NCBI GenBank assembly: GCA_022266195.1
Contig: WHVY01000001.1
Location: 7,130,001-7,194,000, forward strand
Direction of reading: 5' to 3'
Source of the DNA: Tetranychus cinnabarinus
Lineage: Eukaryota; Arthropoda; Arachnida; Trombidiformes; Tetranychidae
Length of the DNA stretch: 64,000 nt
The notes below the pieces were generated by a model. It did no database searches. It saw only the letters and a list, made by a program, of their open reading frames with translations, and had not been told where the DNA came from. The translations under genes and the position numbers were made by a program. Every line of letters starts with the position of its first letter. The stretch's first letter is position 1. Below, in pieces: positions 14,378 through 28,600 of this stretch.

Positions 14378-17300
14378 AGACACAATCATTCGATTGGAAA
14401 CAAACCATTTGAACATAACGAATAACAACATAATAAACTGGCCTGCCAATGGAGATGCTATTCGGGCTTGTCGGATGAAAGGCCAATCGGAATCGCTTTG
14501 CCGTAATTATGTCAAAGTGCTGTTGGGCAAAAACACTACCGAAGTCAATTCAACCCTTGCCGAGGGTGATTCAGTCAACATTTTTGTCTGTGGAACCAAC
14601 GCTTTCAAGCCAGTTTGTTCATGGAGAAAATCTGATTCTCTGAACACGATTGAAAGTGAAGAAGATGCAAGTGGCAAATGTCCGTACAATCCTTCATGGA
14701 ATACAACTTCGCTCTTTACAAGTCGAGGTAAGTTGACCATCAATGCATTGACAGTGCATTTACACTCACTCACAAAATGCTCTCGGTTAATGATGTTAAA
14801 CTTGATTAATTGCAGCCCCTCTTAAATCGCTATCATTAACTTGATCAAATTAAAGTGTAGGAAGCAACAGATTAAATATTAATCCATATTAATTCAAATC
14901 ACCATTAATCAATCTTTGCGAGATTCACATTTAAAAACCCTCTTCAATGGACAATTTCAACCATTTATTGCAACAATTTATTTATTTGTACTTATAAGTT
15001 ATAACTAACATTTATAATACTTTTGCAATTGCAAGTTGGTCATTACAAATGGTCTGCACAGCGGTGACCACAAATGTTTTGTCAATCTCGAGTTTAAAAC
15101 TTTACTTTTTACAATCATTGTCTTGATCTTTGTCACTAACTTATTTTACAAAATGAATGGACGTTCAATTTTATCTTGAGTATCAAAAGTTTCTAGATAT
15201 GGTTGAGGGTTGATAAGGTGGCGGTGGTGCTGAAGGCGGGTTGGGTACGTAAACTCCCGAAACTGGTTTATCAAATCCACCCCTGTAAGAGTGTAAGAGA
15301 AGGGAAAAGAGAGGCAAGATTAAGTCTTGAGTAATGGAAAGATAAGCTCAACCAATTTACCTAGTTCGACCAGTCCTGCGACTAGGTTGATTGGATCTAC
15401 TGGGACTACATAATTTACAGCAATAACAAATGATGACTGAAAGCAAGAAACCAGCAATTGCAGCTCCAATTATTATGTAAATGTAGTAATCGTTCCAAAG
15501 TTTAATCCAAAAGTCACCTGATAAAGAAAATAGGAATTTCAAATGAAAAAGTATTCAGTATCAGATAGAAATGAATAAAATCATGAATCTCGTGAAGCTG
15601 GAAAATGCTCGAGTCTATTTCTGTCAAAATCTTGAAACTTTATTTTGTGCTAACTAAACTTGTGCTAAACTTTATTACGTTATTAAGTTTTTTTGTCAAA
15701 TCGAACTCAACTCAAGTTTCAAGAGATCGACAAAAAATTTTCATGGCTCTAGTGAGGGTCTTTACTTACCTTTATCTGAAGATGGCGATAAAGCTTTTTT
15801 GTAACAGTAGCCGTCAATGTTGAGGATATGATCAGCATTACAGGTGCAAACCAGTTTCTCTCGGTGACAGTGAGAATTGATTATTTTTGAGCAATCACTA
15901 TTAACTTGACAATTTTTGTACTGTGGACAAGTATCTTGGCCCAATTCACGTCCATTCAGACAAGTACATTCGCCTTCATCACAGAGACTGTATTTGGTTG
16001 AAAGGAAACATTGTCTTGACTCTTTACATGAAGAATGTAGTTTTTTACGATAAACACACTCGTTGTAGTAACAAAGGCCACCCTTCTCTTGGTCACAATC
16101 TTCGTCATTATAGCATGTACCTTCCAACAGACAACTGCCTTCTGAATTTTTGTAATAACCAGGTCCACAGGTACATTTGTTTGTTTCATCATCACAGTAG
16201 CTGTTTGCATCGTAGGCCTGACACTGTTTAGTGGCATAACATTGACCCAACAGGGGAACTCCTTGAATACAAGTTGAATTGTCACTGCAATAACCGTGTT
16301 CACAGTCTAAATCAGTGTAACAATATTCTTTGGGAATGCAAATCATTTTAACAGGCGATACTTTGTAACCAGGTGAACAAACGCAAACTGATCTGGTCGG
16401 TGAGCACTGAGCATTTGGATCACATTCATCTGAAGATGTGCAAGCTTCATTGAGATCTTTAACAGTTTGACATCGTCCATTTCCACAGTATTCATTGATA
16501 TTATTACAATCTAGTTTAGTATTGCAAAGTCTAATTGATGGTGTTATACAAGTTTTTCCAGATCGACAGGTGCAACGATTTTTGAATGAACAGTAGGTAG
16601 ATGGGTCGATAGCTTCACATTGCTGACTTCGATAGCAATGTTCATTGATTCGAGCTGAGAAGAATAAGAAAATTTAAAAAATTAGTATCTTGTAGCAGTT
16701 TTATCAAATACGCAGCGATTTAGAAATGATTATTACCTTTTTTTAGACAACGATAGCTTCCAAGACCCAAGTTGACAGCAATGTATGAAGGTGGACATTG
16801 ACATTTACCCAAGTTCGAGCAATCCTCATTAGTCGTCAAATTTGATGGATTAGTACAGAAGCATTTAGCATCTTCAATGTTTATCTCACAATCGGCATCG
16901 ACGGCACAGTTTTCACCAAGTTTCGGAGCTTTAAAGGTGGCAAAATAGAAAAATGTTAAAACTTTATTTCATTCTTATCATTTCCATCTGAAATTCATGA
17001 TACTTTTGATTATTTTAAAGAGTCACTCTATTAGTCACAAACTAAGTTACAGTGTAATTAAATGAAGATTATTATAGTTGCTATTGCGTGTTCAACAAGA
17101 AATCAATAAGAAAATTAAAGTCGATGCTTTTAATTAGAAAATCAAATGCACCGACTAAAAGCTATAAAATTCAGTAAAACCTAGTCAGAATTTTCTTCCA
17201 ATTACAATCATGAAGAGCTCACCTTTTTTGCATAAATCGCCAATCAAAATGGGTGCATCAGCATCACAAACACACTGATCATTTTTACAGTTATTACTCG

Positions 17301-19632
17301 AACAATGGTCGTTGGTTGAACATGGTGAACCTCGAACTCCATTTTCTGAAAAAAAACAAAAAAAGGTTAATCAAATTCCATTTCAGGTTTACTCTTATAA
17401 TTGTAGTTTTTGTTTTATTATTATATTATATTGTGCTAATTGTAGTGGGTCAATGTAACTAGCAAATTGGGTTTATTTGGGTTACATTTTATCTGACATT
17501 TTGTGACAGTTTTCACTGAGTAATACATTTATTTACGATTTACTTTTGATTTTATTGATAACGAAGCAAATTAAACTCAGACATCTTGAGGATCAAGTAT
17601 GACTTACATTGAGACTGAGTAATTGAAAATAGACAACAATCAGGATCTGATTGACAAACAGCTAAGAAATGCTAGTTGAATCCATTATCAGGTTTTCCTC
17701 ATCAAAACACTCATACTTGTTGTTTTAAAGACCAATGTAATCAACAATCATTCTTGAACTTACTTTACCTATTGTCTAATCCTTTTTCATAGGCTACTGA
17801 AGTCACCATAAAATGAGTCACTTTATGATTCAATAATAACAACTAAACTAATTATGCACCAAAAGCCAATCAATGAAATGTTGTATAAATAATATAACAA
17901 GTCAATAATAGTCAATTAGTGATAAAACTATCATTAGCGTCATAATTAATGAGATAATTGAAATGTTAACCCAATGATTAAAATGGAAAAAACAAGTGAT
18001 TTTCCCTGAAAATCAATGAGCAAAAATGTTTTTTTGGGTTCAATCGACTCACCAATTATATCGATGTTAAACGTATGTTGCCATGAATCAATTTTACCAT
18101 TATCATTGTTAATGAACTTGAAATTGCATGACCAGATACCATGATGAGAGTAGCCAGTATTGGCAATCAGTAAATGAGAAGAGTAAATCTGATAGTCTGG
18201 ATTACTCTTCAGACTAACAGGTAAATCATCTTGAATCCTTATTCTTGGATCAAACCCTTTCTTGATTTGCTCCAAAAGTGACTCAGGATAACTCCATTCA
18301 AACTTGAATTCGCAGTTTGGTCCATACTCGATGCACATTTGTTTATAGTTGATCTTGACAAAACAAGATCGAGTAAACTCTTGACTAGTGTAAACCTGCA
18401 ACCCATCCTCGTACTCATTGGCATCAGTTCCTATCGAGGCAATCGCTTGTGCAGGTAATCTTTCGTAAAATTCATCATTGAAACTGTGGAACAAAAGAAA
18501 AGGGAAAATCAATTGAGAACAAGAAATGTTTCATTTTGCTACTTACCTTAAACCGTTGGAACTTAATGGTAAAATTGATAAAATTGAAACAACTATTAAT
18601 ACTTGCAACAATGTTGAATGTTGTTTAAGTAGACTTTGACATATTCCAATCTGTGTTAGTTGATTATTGGATTCATGAGATTTCTTGGTTAATTTATCAA
18701 TTGCGAGTCGAGCACCTAAGGATGACTCTTGCCCGTTAAAAGCCATCAAATTGTTTTACCTTATAAATGGGTTTATTTAGTTGGACAAAACGACAAACAG
18801 TAAACAGTTATAAACAGCTTCTATGAAAACTAAATGGCAAATGATGAAATATAAGTTTGATTGGTAAAAGTGGAAGATTATCACTCATCAACTGATTAAA
18901 AGATAAGATTAGAAGAGCTTCATTGAGTTACTTTACGTTTCCATGTTAACGTTGGTTTACCATGGTTTCAGATGGTTACAATGATAACGTCTTGATGTGA
19001 TGCCTATTCATTGATTGTTTACCTTTTTCAAAACAATAATTTCAATAAATTCAGTGAATTAAATCACAATTTACTCTTCGATCATCTCGACATAATAACA
19101 AAATTTGTTTTCAATCAATGTGTCGAGACAGGATAAAATATCATCGCCATGAGTTGAATGGTTTCATTGTTCATCATGTTAGCCGTTTGTGAAATTGATT
19201 GGAAATCGAAATTTGCTTTTACAATTGAATTTTCACTTTTCTCATAATCACCATTTTCTTGACAAATTTGTTTCAATCAAATGTGATATTCAAAGGTAAC
19301 ATCTTTTTGATATTGAAATTACACTGAATTGCTTAATCTGAATTACTCAACTTTTGCTGTTGCGTTGAAACCATCTGCTTGATCAATTCAATGGAAACCG
19401 TTTGAAAAGGTTCAAATGTCTTTCAATGGTTAAGTTCATTTCAATGTTATACTTTGAATAATTTGCTCAATTATAATTATACCTGAATAATTGCCCTTGA
19501 CTTTTAAACAAAGAGTTGATCTTCTCAATGAAAGGCTTGGCAATAAGTTAGTCTTTAGTTATTTTCACTATCGATCTTGAAAAAAGGTAAACTGTTCAAA
19601 AGTGAAAACTGAAAAGGTTCATTCAAGTTTAT

Positions 19633-19663
<31 letters not shown>

Positions 19664-22600
19664 ACAGAAACAACAATTTTGAGGTTTTCATTTAAACGGA
19701 AACAAAACGTTGGCCATTCAATTTAAAGAAATGAAAGCATCTTGAAAAGATTTTTGCAAAATTGTTTTTATTCCTTTTGTCACTTGAAATGTTCATTTGT
19801 TTAACAATTTCAATAGTTTATAACAATTTATCCAAATCATGATTCACTCGTTTAATCATTTCAAATGTTGCTTTTGTTTTCACTCTACTCATCAGTCCTG
19901 ATCATTTGGTGCAATTAAAAGGTTTTCATTGATTTGAGTGACGCTCATTCAATCGTTAGACGTTTGTTGAACACCAATAACGATAATCGCCTCTAATAAT
20001 TTTAAACACTTTCGTAATTAAATGCACAACCCAAACCAGGTTAACCAAATTGGTTTTCACTCATTTATCAACTCGTCACCTAACGACTACCTAAAAATGG
20101 CCAATCAACATATTAAATTCACTAACAATTACTGATTACGTGATTTACAGTTGGTGATCAATGTAACTCGACTCATTATCAACACCTTAATATTGATTCC
20201 CAAAACCTGTTAATGTTCAACAATAAATCTTAAAAAAGCTCAATTGATTAGCTAAAAATTTAACTTAATCAACTTTTCCATTTTTTATAATTAATTGTAA
20301 CTCAACGTGCAATTGTCCAACAAATTTAGATGAACCAAATTCATCATCAACTCTTCCCTTTGAAACCTTTTCATTGTAAACATATTTAATTGGGTTAAAG
20401 CAACTATTCAAATTGTCTAGCCTCGCAATTGATACTATTTTTAATCTACCTTTAAAATTGTCTTCTTCATTGAAAACGCGTCCTAAATGTCACAGTAGCC
20501 TTTCCAACTGCCCTAAATACTGACTCAATAATCAGTTGATTGTTTACCCAGTTGTTGATCAATTTAATCAACAATATTCAAAGTTTACAATTAGATTCTT
20601 GTTTAAACATCATGAAATAGTCGATCAACTTTCGTAAAACACTTTATCAGTGATTTTGTCACATTAATTGTCATTAACAGACTTGCAGAAATAAGACATC
20701 ATTAAAGCATCAAAAACCATTAAGATTCAGTCTTGGATTAGTTAATTGACAATTTTAAATGGTAAACCTTATCATTTAAATGACCATTAACAGTGTTGCC
20801 ACTGATTAAACTGGCCGATTGACATTAAACTGCTCATTAAACCATTACGATCAGATCGTAAATTTTAGCAAACTTTATTTACCATTTTGAAAATTCTTAA
20901 TCAAGTTGATCTCAAGATCTCATCAGAAAACAATTTAACCCAAATTATTAACCTTGGAATGAAACTGAATATTAATAGTGATAATAGATTTGAATACAAT
21001 GATAATGATTAATGACGGTATCATTAGTTTGACCAGTTGTTCCTTTGATTGGAAATATTGGTCAAAAGTTAATTAATAGTGTTTTGAAAAAGCAAAATTC
21101 TGTATCATTGGTAACAATTACAATTGTCAGGATTATTTCCATTATTATCCAACTCCAAACAGGATTTTACAGCAACAATAACTGACAATCAACAATCAAT
21201 ATCAATTTGATAGTAACAATAATCAAATTGAATAGTTGGTTAAATCAATGGAGAGTAAAGTTTTCACAATTAAAGTCAATCCTTCATCCGAGTTTAAACA
21301 TTCACATTTTCAACATCAATCTGTTTTCCATTGAAAGATTTCAATTTTTACTCTTCAACCCAACACTTTGTACAGTTACTTTCAACTCATCATTCCCATC
21401 TCCATGATGACTATAATAATTATCAATCTTTTCAATTTGTTGTTGAAGAAAGAAAGAAAAAGTCAAATTGAATGAGAAAAAAATAAATGACTGAGAAAAT
21501 GAATTATCTCAGGGTAACCCCATTAAAACAGATTATCTGGTTCAGTATATCTTCACTGATTCAAAACCCTGTTTACCCTGTAATTGTCCCTGATTACTGG
21601 GTAAGGTCATTCCTACGGCTCGATGGATTGGTTGATGATAGTTTTCATGATATGAACATTTCTTTCTGTTCATTTAGACGAAAAAATGACCAGAAAAGTT
21701 GCCATTTTTTCTTTCTCTTTTTTTCTTGCGTTTCCTCCTTGAACTGGTTTACATCAAAAGAAAATTTGATAACTTCAATGAAAAACATTGTAATTTGTTC
21801 AATCATTTTACATGATTAAATTGATTGGAAAAGTTTCAATGAAAAATATCTCTTTAATAACATTATCTAACCTGTCAATTAGTTGAGTTGAAATTCAACT
21901 TTGAAAGAGTCGAGAAAATGAATTTCTTGCAAAAGTAAATTTTGTTTAACTTCATTGATTAATAAATGATTTAATTGTTAATCAATATTCAAATCAACTA
22001 CAGAACAAGGTTAAAAGAGAATCAAATGTCAACTGAAACACACACTTTTACTGTTAGTGAATTCAATGAAACTCAAGAAAAGCTTTTGATACTTTGTTGA
22101 AAGCGCAACAAGTTGATACAAAGCAACCAACTTTTCACTTTATTTTGGTGTAAATAAGCGCACCAAAAAGCGCCTCAAGACATGAAGCCAGAAATGAGTT
22201 GATGTCAATTAATTGTGTTGATTGGTAATTGGACACAAAAAAAGCAGGCAAATTACATTCACCGATACAAACGTTGGAAATGCAAAGTTTGCACAACATT
22301 AAAAACCCATCAAGAATCAAATTAATATTTAATATCATTTTGTTACTTGATTAGTATCCATCATGATAATCAATTGACATGAAATTACTGTTCAACTACT
22401 CATTTCAATATTTACTTTTCTTTTCCTTTCTTGTTCACTGTAATTGATATTTATAGTTAAAGTGATTATAAATGATAACAAGGCTGATATTTTAAACTCA
22501 TTTCTGCCTTTAATCCTCCATTAAAAGTGTTAATCATTAACCTCATCTCCTCAATCATGTACAGAGACAAATGTGCACCTTGAAAGCAACAAATGTTCAA

Positions 22601-25600
22601 CTTTTTTCTCAAACCATTTCTTGCCTCAAGGCTTCAACCCAGACTTTAGAGTCTGGAAAAAATCACTTGAAACTCTGGTTATATGTAGGATGATCAAGAT
22701 GAAGATGGTAAACTGTGAAAGATGAAAAGAAGGGAAAGTGAAAAATCTTTAACCAATTTCATGTTCTCATGAAGATGAAAACGCTCAGAGTGTTAGAAAA
22801 ATGTTTCATTTTTTTACAACAAAATATTGAAGTTGATTATTTTGCTATATTTAAGTTAATTGATTTACAGTGTTTACTGAACAAATTGTTGCTTTTCAAT
22901 TGTTGATGAACAGGAAGAACTGAAGAATGAAAAAGATTTGGTAAAAAGTTTCAATCTTTCAATACTATTTTAATCGAAGCTCAATTAATTCGTTATAATT
23001 GATGTTCATTTTGTTGTTGCTTTTGATGTGTAAATTGTCCATATATTGGTCAAACTTTTTCTCTCATTTTTTTGCTACTCTTGAGCACAACATGTAATGA
23101 TTGAAGAAAAATAGGTGAAAAAGAAAATTCAGGTTATCCCATAAAATTGATTTGAACAATTTGATTGTTTGTGCGTCTTGTTAATGTTGTTGACCACAAA
23201 ATGACCAAACAATTTTTCGCCATCTTTCCTGTTCCTCTAACAATTGATTTATTCACATGCATCCATTCATCATCATCATCATCTTTTGTCACTTTGTTTA
23301 TCAAACTTTCCTTCAATGTTTATTTCAAGATGAGAAGGAAAAAAAATTCACATAATGATGATGATAATTTGCTCAGTTCTGGTTAGACTCATCGAATTGA
23401 AAAACATCAAATTCGTGTTATGCTCTGTTGAACTGTTGATACAAATCAGAAGTAATGTTTAGTCTTGTTACGCTTTAAGCCTCAACCTTGTTTCACCATT
23501 TTTCATACCAAAGGTGAAAAATGGTAACAATGAACAGGTAAATAAATGTTGATTGTAAACAATGATAAAGTTTCTTAACCGTTAATGAATCTTTTCATAA
23601 AACAACCATTTTCTGTATCAATTTTGGGACATTTTGCCAAACAGTTTAACCCGGAAATTTAAATGTTTTACCCAAAAGTTATTCAAATTGTCATAATCGT
23701 CATTCAATGTGATTCTGTAGGTTGATTAAGCTGTTTTCAAATGGCAAATATTTTCCCTTTAGAATTGTGATTTATCCGAAAAAATGTTCAAAGCTGAGTT
23801 TTGTTGTCAATAAACTGATTTATTGATATTGGCCATTTGATTTGGGTTGATTTTTGAAAGAAATGCGTTTCTCCCAGTTATATTACTCTCTCCACCTTAA
23901 CAGGGTTAATATTGTTGTGGTTGATATCAACACACCCGATGGGCTAAAGGTGATTGATGATTATTGTTTAATTTGTATTCAGAAAGCTACTTGAAATTAA
24001 TCAAAGCAAAATCAAATTTTGAGGAGAAAAACTTAATCTGTTGATTTATTTGAAAATTCTTGGTCAAGTTGATATGCAATTGTTTTGTTTCACTCATTAA
24101 CAGTAAAATTGGTAAAATTAGAATATTTATTCTGATTTTGATTCAAATAGCCGAGTGTGTCTTTGCATTGAACGAGTTAATTTGAATTTCATTGTTTTCC
24201 ATCTTTCCATTCAGGAATTTACTTCTATTTTGGACCAATGGATTCTCAGGGTCATGATAATGCAGTTTTACGATCTAAACCTTCCAAATCATCGACTAAA
24301 TGGGCACGAACCATTGCCGCTGATACTCGATTCATTAACCATGATGCTTCATTTATAACATCATTTGAAAAGGATGACTTTGTTTACTTCATTTTCAGGG
24401 AATCAGCCATTGAATACATGAACTGCGGTAAAACGGTTTACTCTCGAATCGGTCGCCTCTGCATTGGTGACAAGGGAGAGAGACGCTCATCGGGACGCTA
24501 TTTAACCACATTTGTCAAAACTCGATTAAACTGTTCGCTTCCAGGCCAGTTTCCATTTTACTTTGACGAAATCCAGTCAGCCTTTTACACCAATGGAACC
24601 ATTTACGGAGTCTTTTCCACACCAGAGTAAGTTATAAACCTTTCTAACCATTTAATCGTCTCAAGCAAAAGCTTGAAAATAACGGAAAATTGATTTTTAA
24701 ATGATTACAATTTACTGATTGGGTCACTATTAATTGCATTTAAAGACAAGGTTAGTTTAACGTCAAACGGTCAATTATTATTGATTGAGTATCAATTGTT
24801 TTCTGACAAGTCAGATGAGATATTAAATTGTGTTTTTATTGTTCAATTTAAATGTTTTTTGCTGCTCAAATCCAAGCTTGTTAATTGCGAGAAACATTGA
24901 ATGGCCAGTTTTAATTTCAAACGTTAATTTACAGTGAAATGTCTTAATAATTAATCAACTCATTAGTTATAAGCTGAACAATAACTAAACGAGAAAAGGT
25001 AAACTTGTAATGTTGAAGGCAAAGTTTAGGTAAAAAGTCAAATCTCAATTGGCCTCACCTTGAAAGCATAAAAAACAGTCAATATTAGTCAAGTCCTTTT
25101 TTTCAGACAATTTTTCAACATTTATTTCAAGGCTTACCTTTTCATTTTCCGGCTTAAATGAATAATGACCTGGAACACCTTGTATTCAGATTGAGATAAA
25201 TTGCAGGTTCAACAAAATTTAGTTATCTCAAGATTATCAATTGAACAGTTTTTCATGAGGCCTTTGGGCCGACGAAACGACTCATCATCTTCATCATTCT
25301 CCTCATCTTTATCATCACCAAGATGAACTATTATTATTATCATTAATAAAAGGCAAACCGTAACAGCAACCTGTTACCCTCTGAAAAGAGAGGTTGATAT
25401 TAACAATAAAATGAAACACAAAAAGCATTAAATTAAGCTCTAACGTTTGCGCTCAACATCATAATCTTCAATTTATCCTCACAATACAATTGCTGACCAT
25501 TTCAAACCATTGATACACTATTAATAAAATTACAATTGACGGAAGATGCCGTCTACAGGCAAGTTATGCACATTCATTTTTCACCAATTTGTTCAATTTC

Positions 25601-28600
25601 AGTATTCAAAGATTCAATAGCTTTTCATAAAGGGTTAAGTTATAGATTTTTCTTCATCTTCGTCTTTGTAACTCCAAGTATAATGAAAGGTATTTGCAAT
25701 GAGGAAACCATAAACCAGGAAAGAAGTGTTTCAGTTGAGTTTGATTCAATTCATAGGGTTAAATATTAGGGGTTAATATGATCAAAATGGTTTAACTCGT
25801 TTGCAGGTTGAAGTTGGAAAAGGAAAAATTTGGGTTAGTTTGTTATTCTGGACTTTGAGTCGTTTCTGGTAAACTCAATGTAAAATGTTCAAGGGAAATA
25901 TTTTATTTGGTTAATTGAGAGTTTTTATTTTCTAGATTTTCTTTAATGATTTAATAGCTTCAAAAGTGCCACAAGACTTTCTTTATTTGGGATCAATTAG
26001 AGCCCCAAGTTAAAAGGTGTTGTCAATTTCCTCGTCTTGATCTTAGCTTATATATCCATCGATAACGACTGGGTCGATCCAAGTCTCAAATACATAGTCA
26101 AACAGTCCGTTGACTACCTGCGATACAATTCTTGCATATTACTAATACTTTGATTTTTAAATTTGATTGGAAATCGCGAATTGAATCTGGATATGCTGCG
26201 CTCTATTGATTGATTTTAAGACTAGACTTGTCTATTCAATACTCTATTGTTTGAAAATGTCATGGCTTTTTGTTGCATGTAATTGAGTAAATTCTGGAAG
26301 ATAATACCATTGTAACTTTTGTTCATCATTCAAAATGAAACATGACTTTTTATGGAACAATCAGTTGCTTGACATTTTAAAGGTTGCTAATAGGTATCAA
26401 ATGTTTTATTGATAGACGAATGTTCAAGGTATAAACCTTTATTAAATTATGAAAACGATTCAAGTTAATGATTATAATAATGTAGCTCAGTGAGTAATTT
26501 ACATTTATACACAACTTATGCATTACATTATTTTTTCTCTCTGTCTGTACGTCTCTTCTTCTCTCCTCTCTGTTTAGGAATTGCATGATAAAATACAAAA
26601 AGATATTCAATGATAAGTTTAGAATGGGAAATTTTAGTGCTGTAAACAGATTTTGTAGCTGTCGATAACATGACAAATCGATAAGAAAAATTCTTTAGAT
26701 CCAGTGTCTCTGATTAACCAGCAATTATAAGGTTAATTAGGGGTATGATTAATAGTATTACCCAGGTAGATAACAGTCAATGCAAACGAAAGCTTTGCCA
26801 AGTTGATTTGAGTGACTAAATTTGGTGGTTAATTTAAAGCAACAGATGTTCGTTTTATTTTTGATTCTTTAATTCTTTCCCTTTATCTCAACTGGACCAA
26901 TCTATTTCTATTTGAATAGAAATAGTAGAACCAAAGTTGGATAATCATTTGTGACAATTAATTTGATATTGACTGTTGTCGCATAGTCATCACTTTTTCA
27001 ATTGTATGGATTAAATTGAAATGTTCTGTTCGAGCTCGACAAGATGAGCCACATTGAGATTCCAGATATCTTCTCAATAGATAAATATATGTATATTGTT
27101 CAAGCCTGAAATGTAGATTGAAAAAAAAACAATTAGTTTGATACAGATTGAAATGTAATTTAAATGATTACTTGATGGCATCAACTGATTGTAAATGAGG
27201 AATATCCGGATTGTATAAAACAATAGTAATTAATATGCAGACCACTTTGGGATCATTCGTTAAATGGGCAACCAGTGATTGATCAATATCATTTTGAAAT
27301 GAAGATCCTTCCAATCTCATCTGGCGCTGATTAGTTGCCTGAAAAAAGATTAAAAGTAAGAAAAATAAAAGAATTAGAATATTAATGTTATGAATTAAAA
27401 GATTAAGATTGGGAAAAAGAAGAAATTAAATGCGCATTTGTGAATGAGCAACAATTGGAAATATCCCTTAGTATCAAGTTAACCCTTGATCATCTGATAT
27501 TAGAGTAAAAACTGGTTGTAACTATCCACAGTGATTAATCTGGTTCCCTTAGAAGAGACATAATTGTACATTGTCGTTAATTATGTCAGCCTAATCACAA
27601 ATTTATATCTTTATTGTATTGAATGATAACCTCGATGGATGCAAACATCAGGTGCTTTTCTTGTTTAATATCTTTGTCCTTAAATGAGATACAGTGAATT
27701 ACTGAGGAGGCGGGAAAAGTAGCATTCAAGTACACAAAATTTTATCTCATCTACCAGTATAGGGTGTTTTTTTCTGCTTCAATAAAACTTAATCTTTCAC
27801 AATCACACTAGATAGATTGACCTCTTGCCAGGTGAACTGACGTTTTTTCATCGACTTGAAGTCTTTGCCTTTCTGGTTTACCTAAAATTTTTACCTAAAA
27901 GAAACGTTAAAATAGTTAATAATTTTCAATTACTTGCCAACAGTTAGCACTCAGGTCGGAAGAAAGGTAACTCTTGACGGCTAAAATATTTGGGAAACCA
28001 GCTCTGACCAGGGTAATTTGGTCTTGCAGGCATAATTCAGAATAAGATGGTAAACTTCTGCATCCTGAAATTAACTTTTCCAAATAAAGATCGGTGAATC
28101 GGGTAACCCCTTCGACTGAGGCCAGTTCACTTCGTGAACTTGATGAAGGTTGATTGAAGAAGTTGAAAGCATTAAATACACAATCAATGGTTGTAATTTC
28201 CAGTTGGTTTAGACCGACACCTTCCCGAGAACCTTGCTTCAAATGGCTTGGAGCGAAATTGGCATCCAAAATTTTTCTAATGACTCGAATTTTCAAGTTG
28301 CTATCTTGTTGATTGATACATTGGGTTTCACGAGTCACTATTGGTGGAGCTTTAATCTCACAGGTTTCAACAGGTGGACAAGAGACTAGTTTACGACCAT
28401 CCACTATAACACCAACTCTAGCACAAGGATTAGAATCAGATGGTAAACTTTGGTTGCACGTTTGACTGGATCTTGTCTCATCGAGATGAGCTCTGTTAAT
28501 TGAAGAATCAGGTGAAGTTAACCGCGAATTAAGAGCATGACTCTCGACCAAAAATTTAATCAACCAGTCTGGATCATTGGCATAACGTGCGGGTTGCCTG

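Larger units (their letters stand above)
14728..24214 (+). other. Semaphorin-5 intron hosting an antisense gene
   Basis: A 9.5-kb intron with donor GTAAGT at 14728 and acceptor TTCAG ending at 24214. The antisense Ig/cysteine-rich gene occupies 15183-18746. The remaining part, 18747-24214, is AT-rich and shows no coding exon I can support. It contains a (TCA)n run near 19632-19664 and a shorter one at about 23265-23284. Confidence 0.85.

Noticed and set aside
15956..16303. Cysteine-poor alternative frame and plus-strand frame across the Cys-rich exon
   Set aside because: Shadows of the exon 16654-15770, whose frame fits both neighbouring exons.
21207..21819. Two plus-strand frames of 66 and 110 codons in the semaphorin intron
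   Set aside because: Low-complexity, no family resemblance, no splice signals that would join them to neighbours.
26030..26115. Locally GC-richer stretch in the second semaphorin intron
   Set aside because: Looked like a decayed gene or element piece, but no frame or repeat partner could be shown.
27822..27934. Nuclear receptor ending at the stop a few codons after 27934
   Set aside because: That reading runs through a good donor. Downstream exons continue a normal ligand-binding domain in matching phase.
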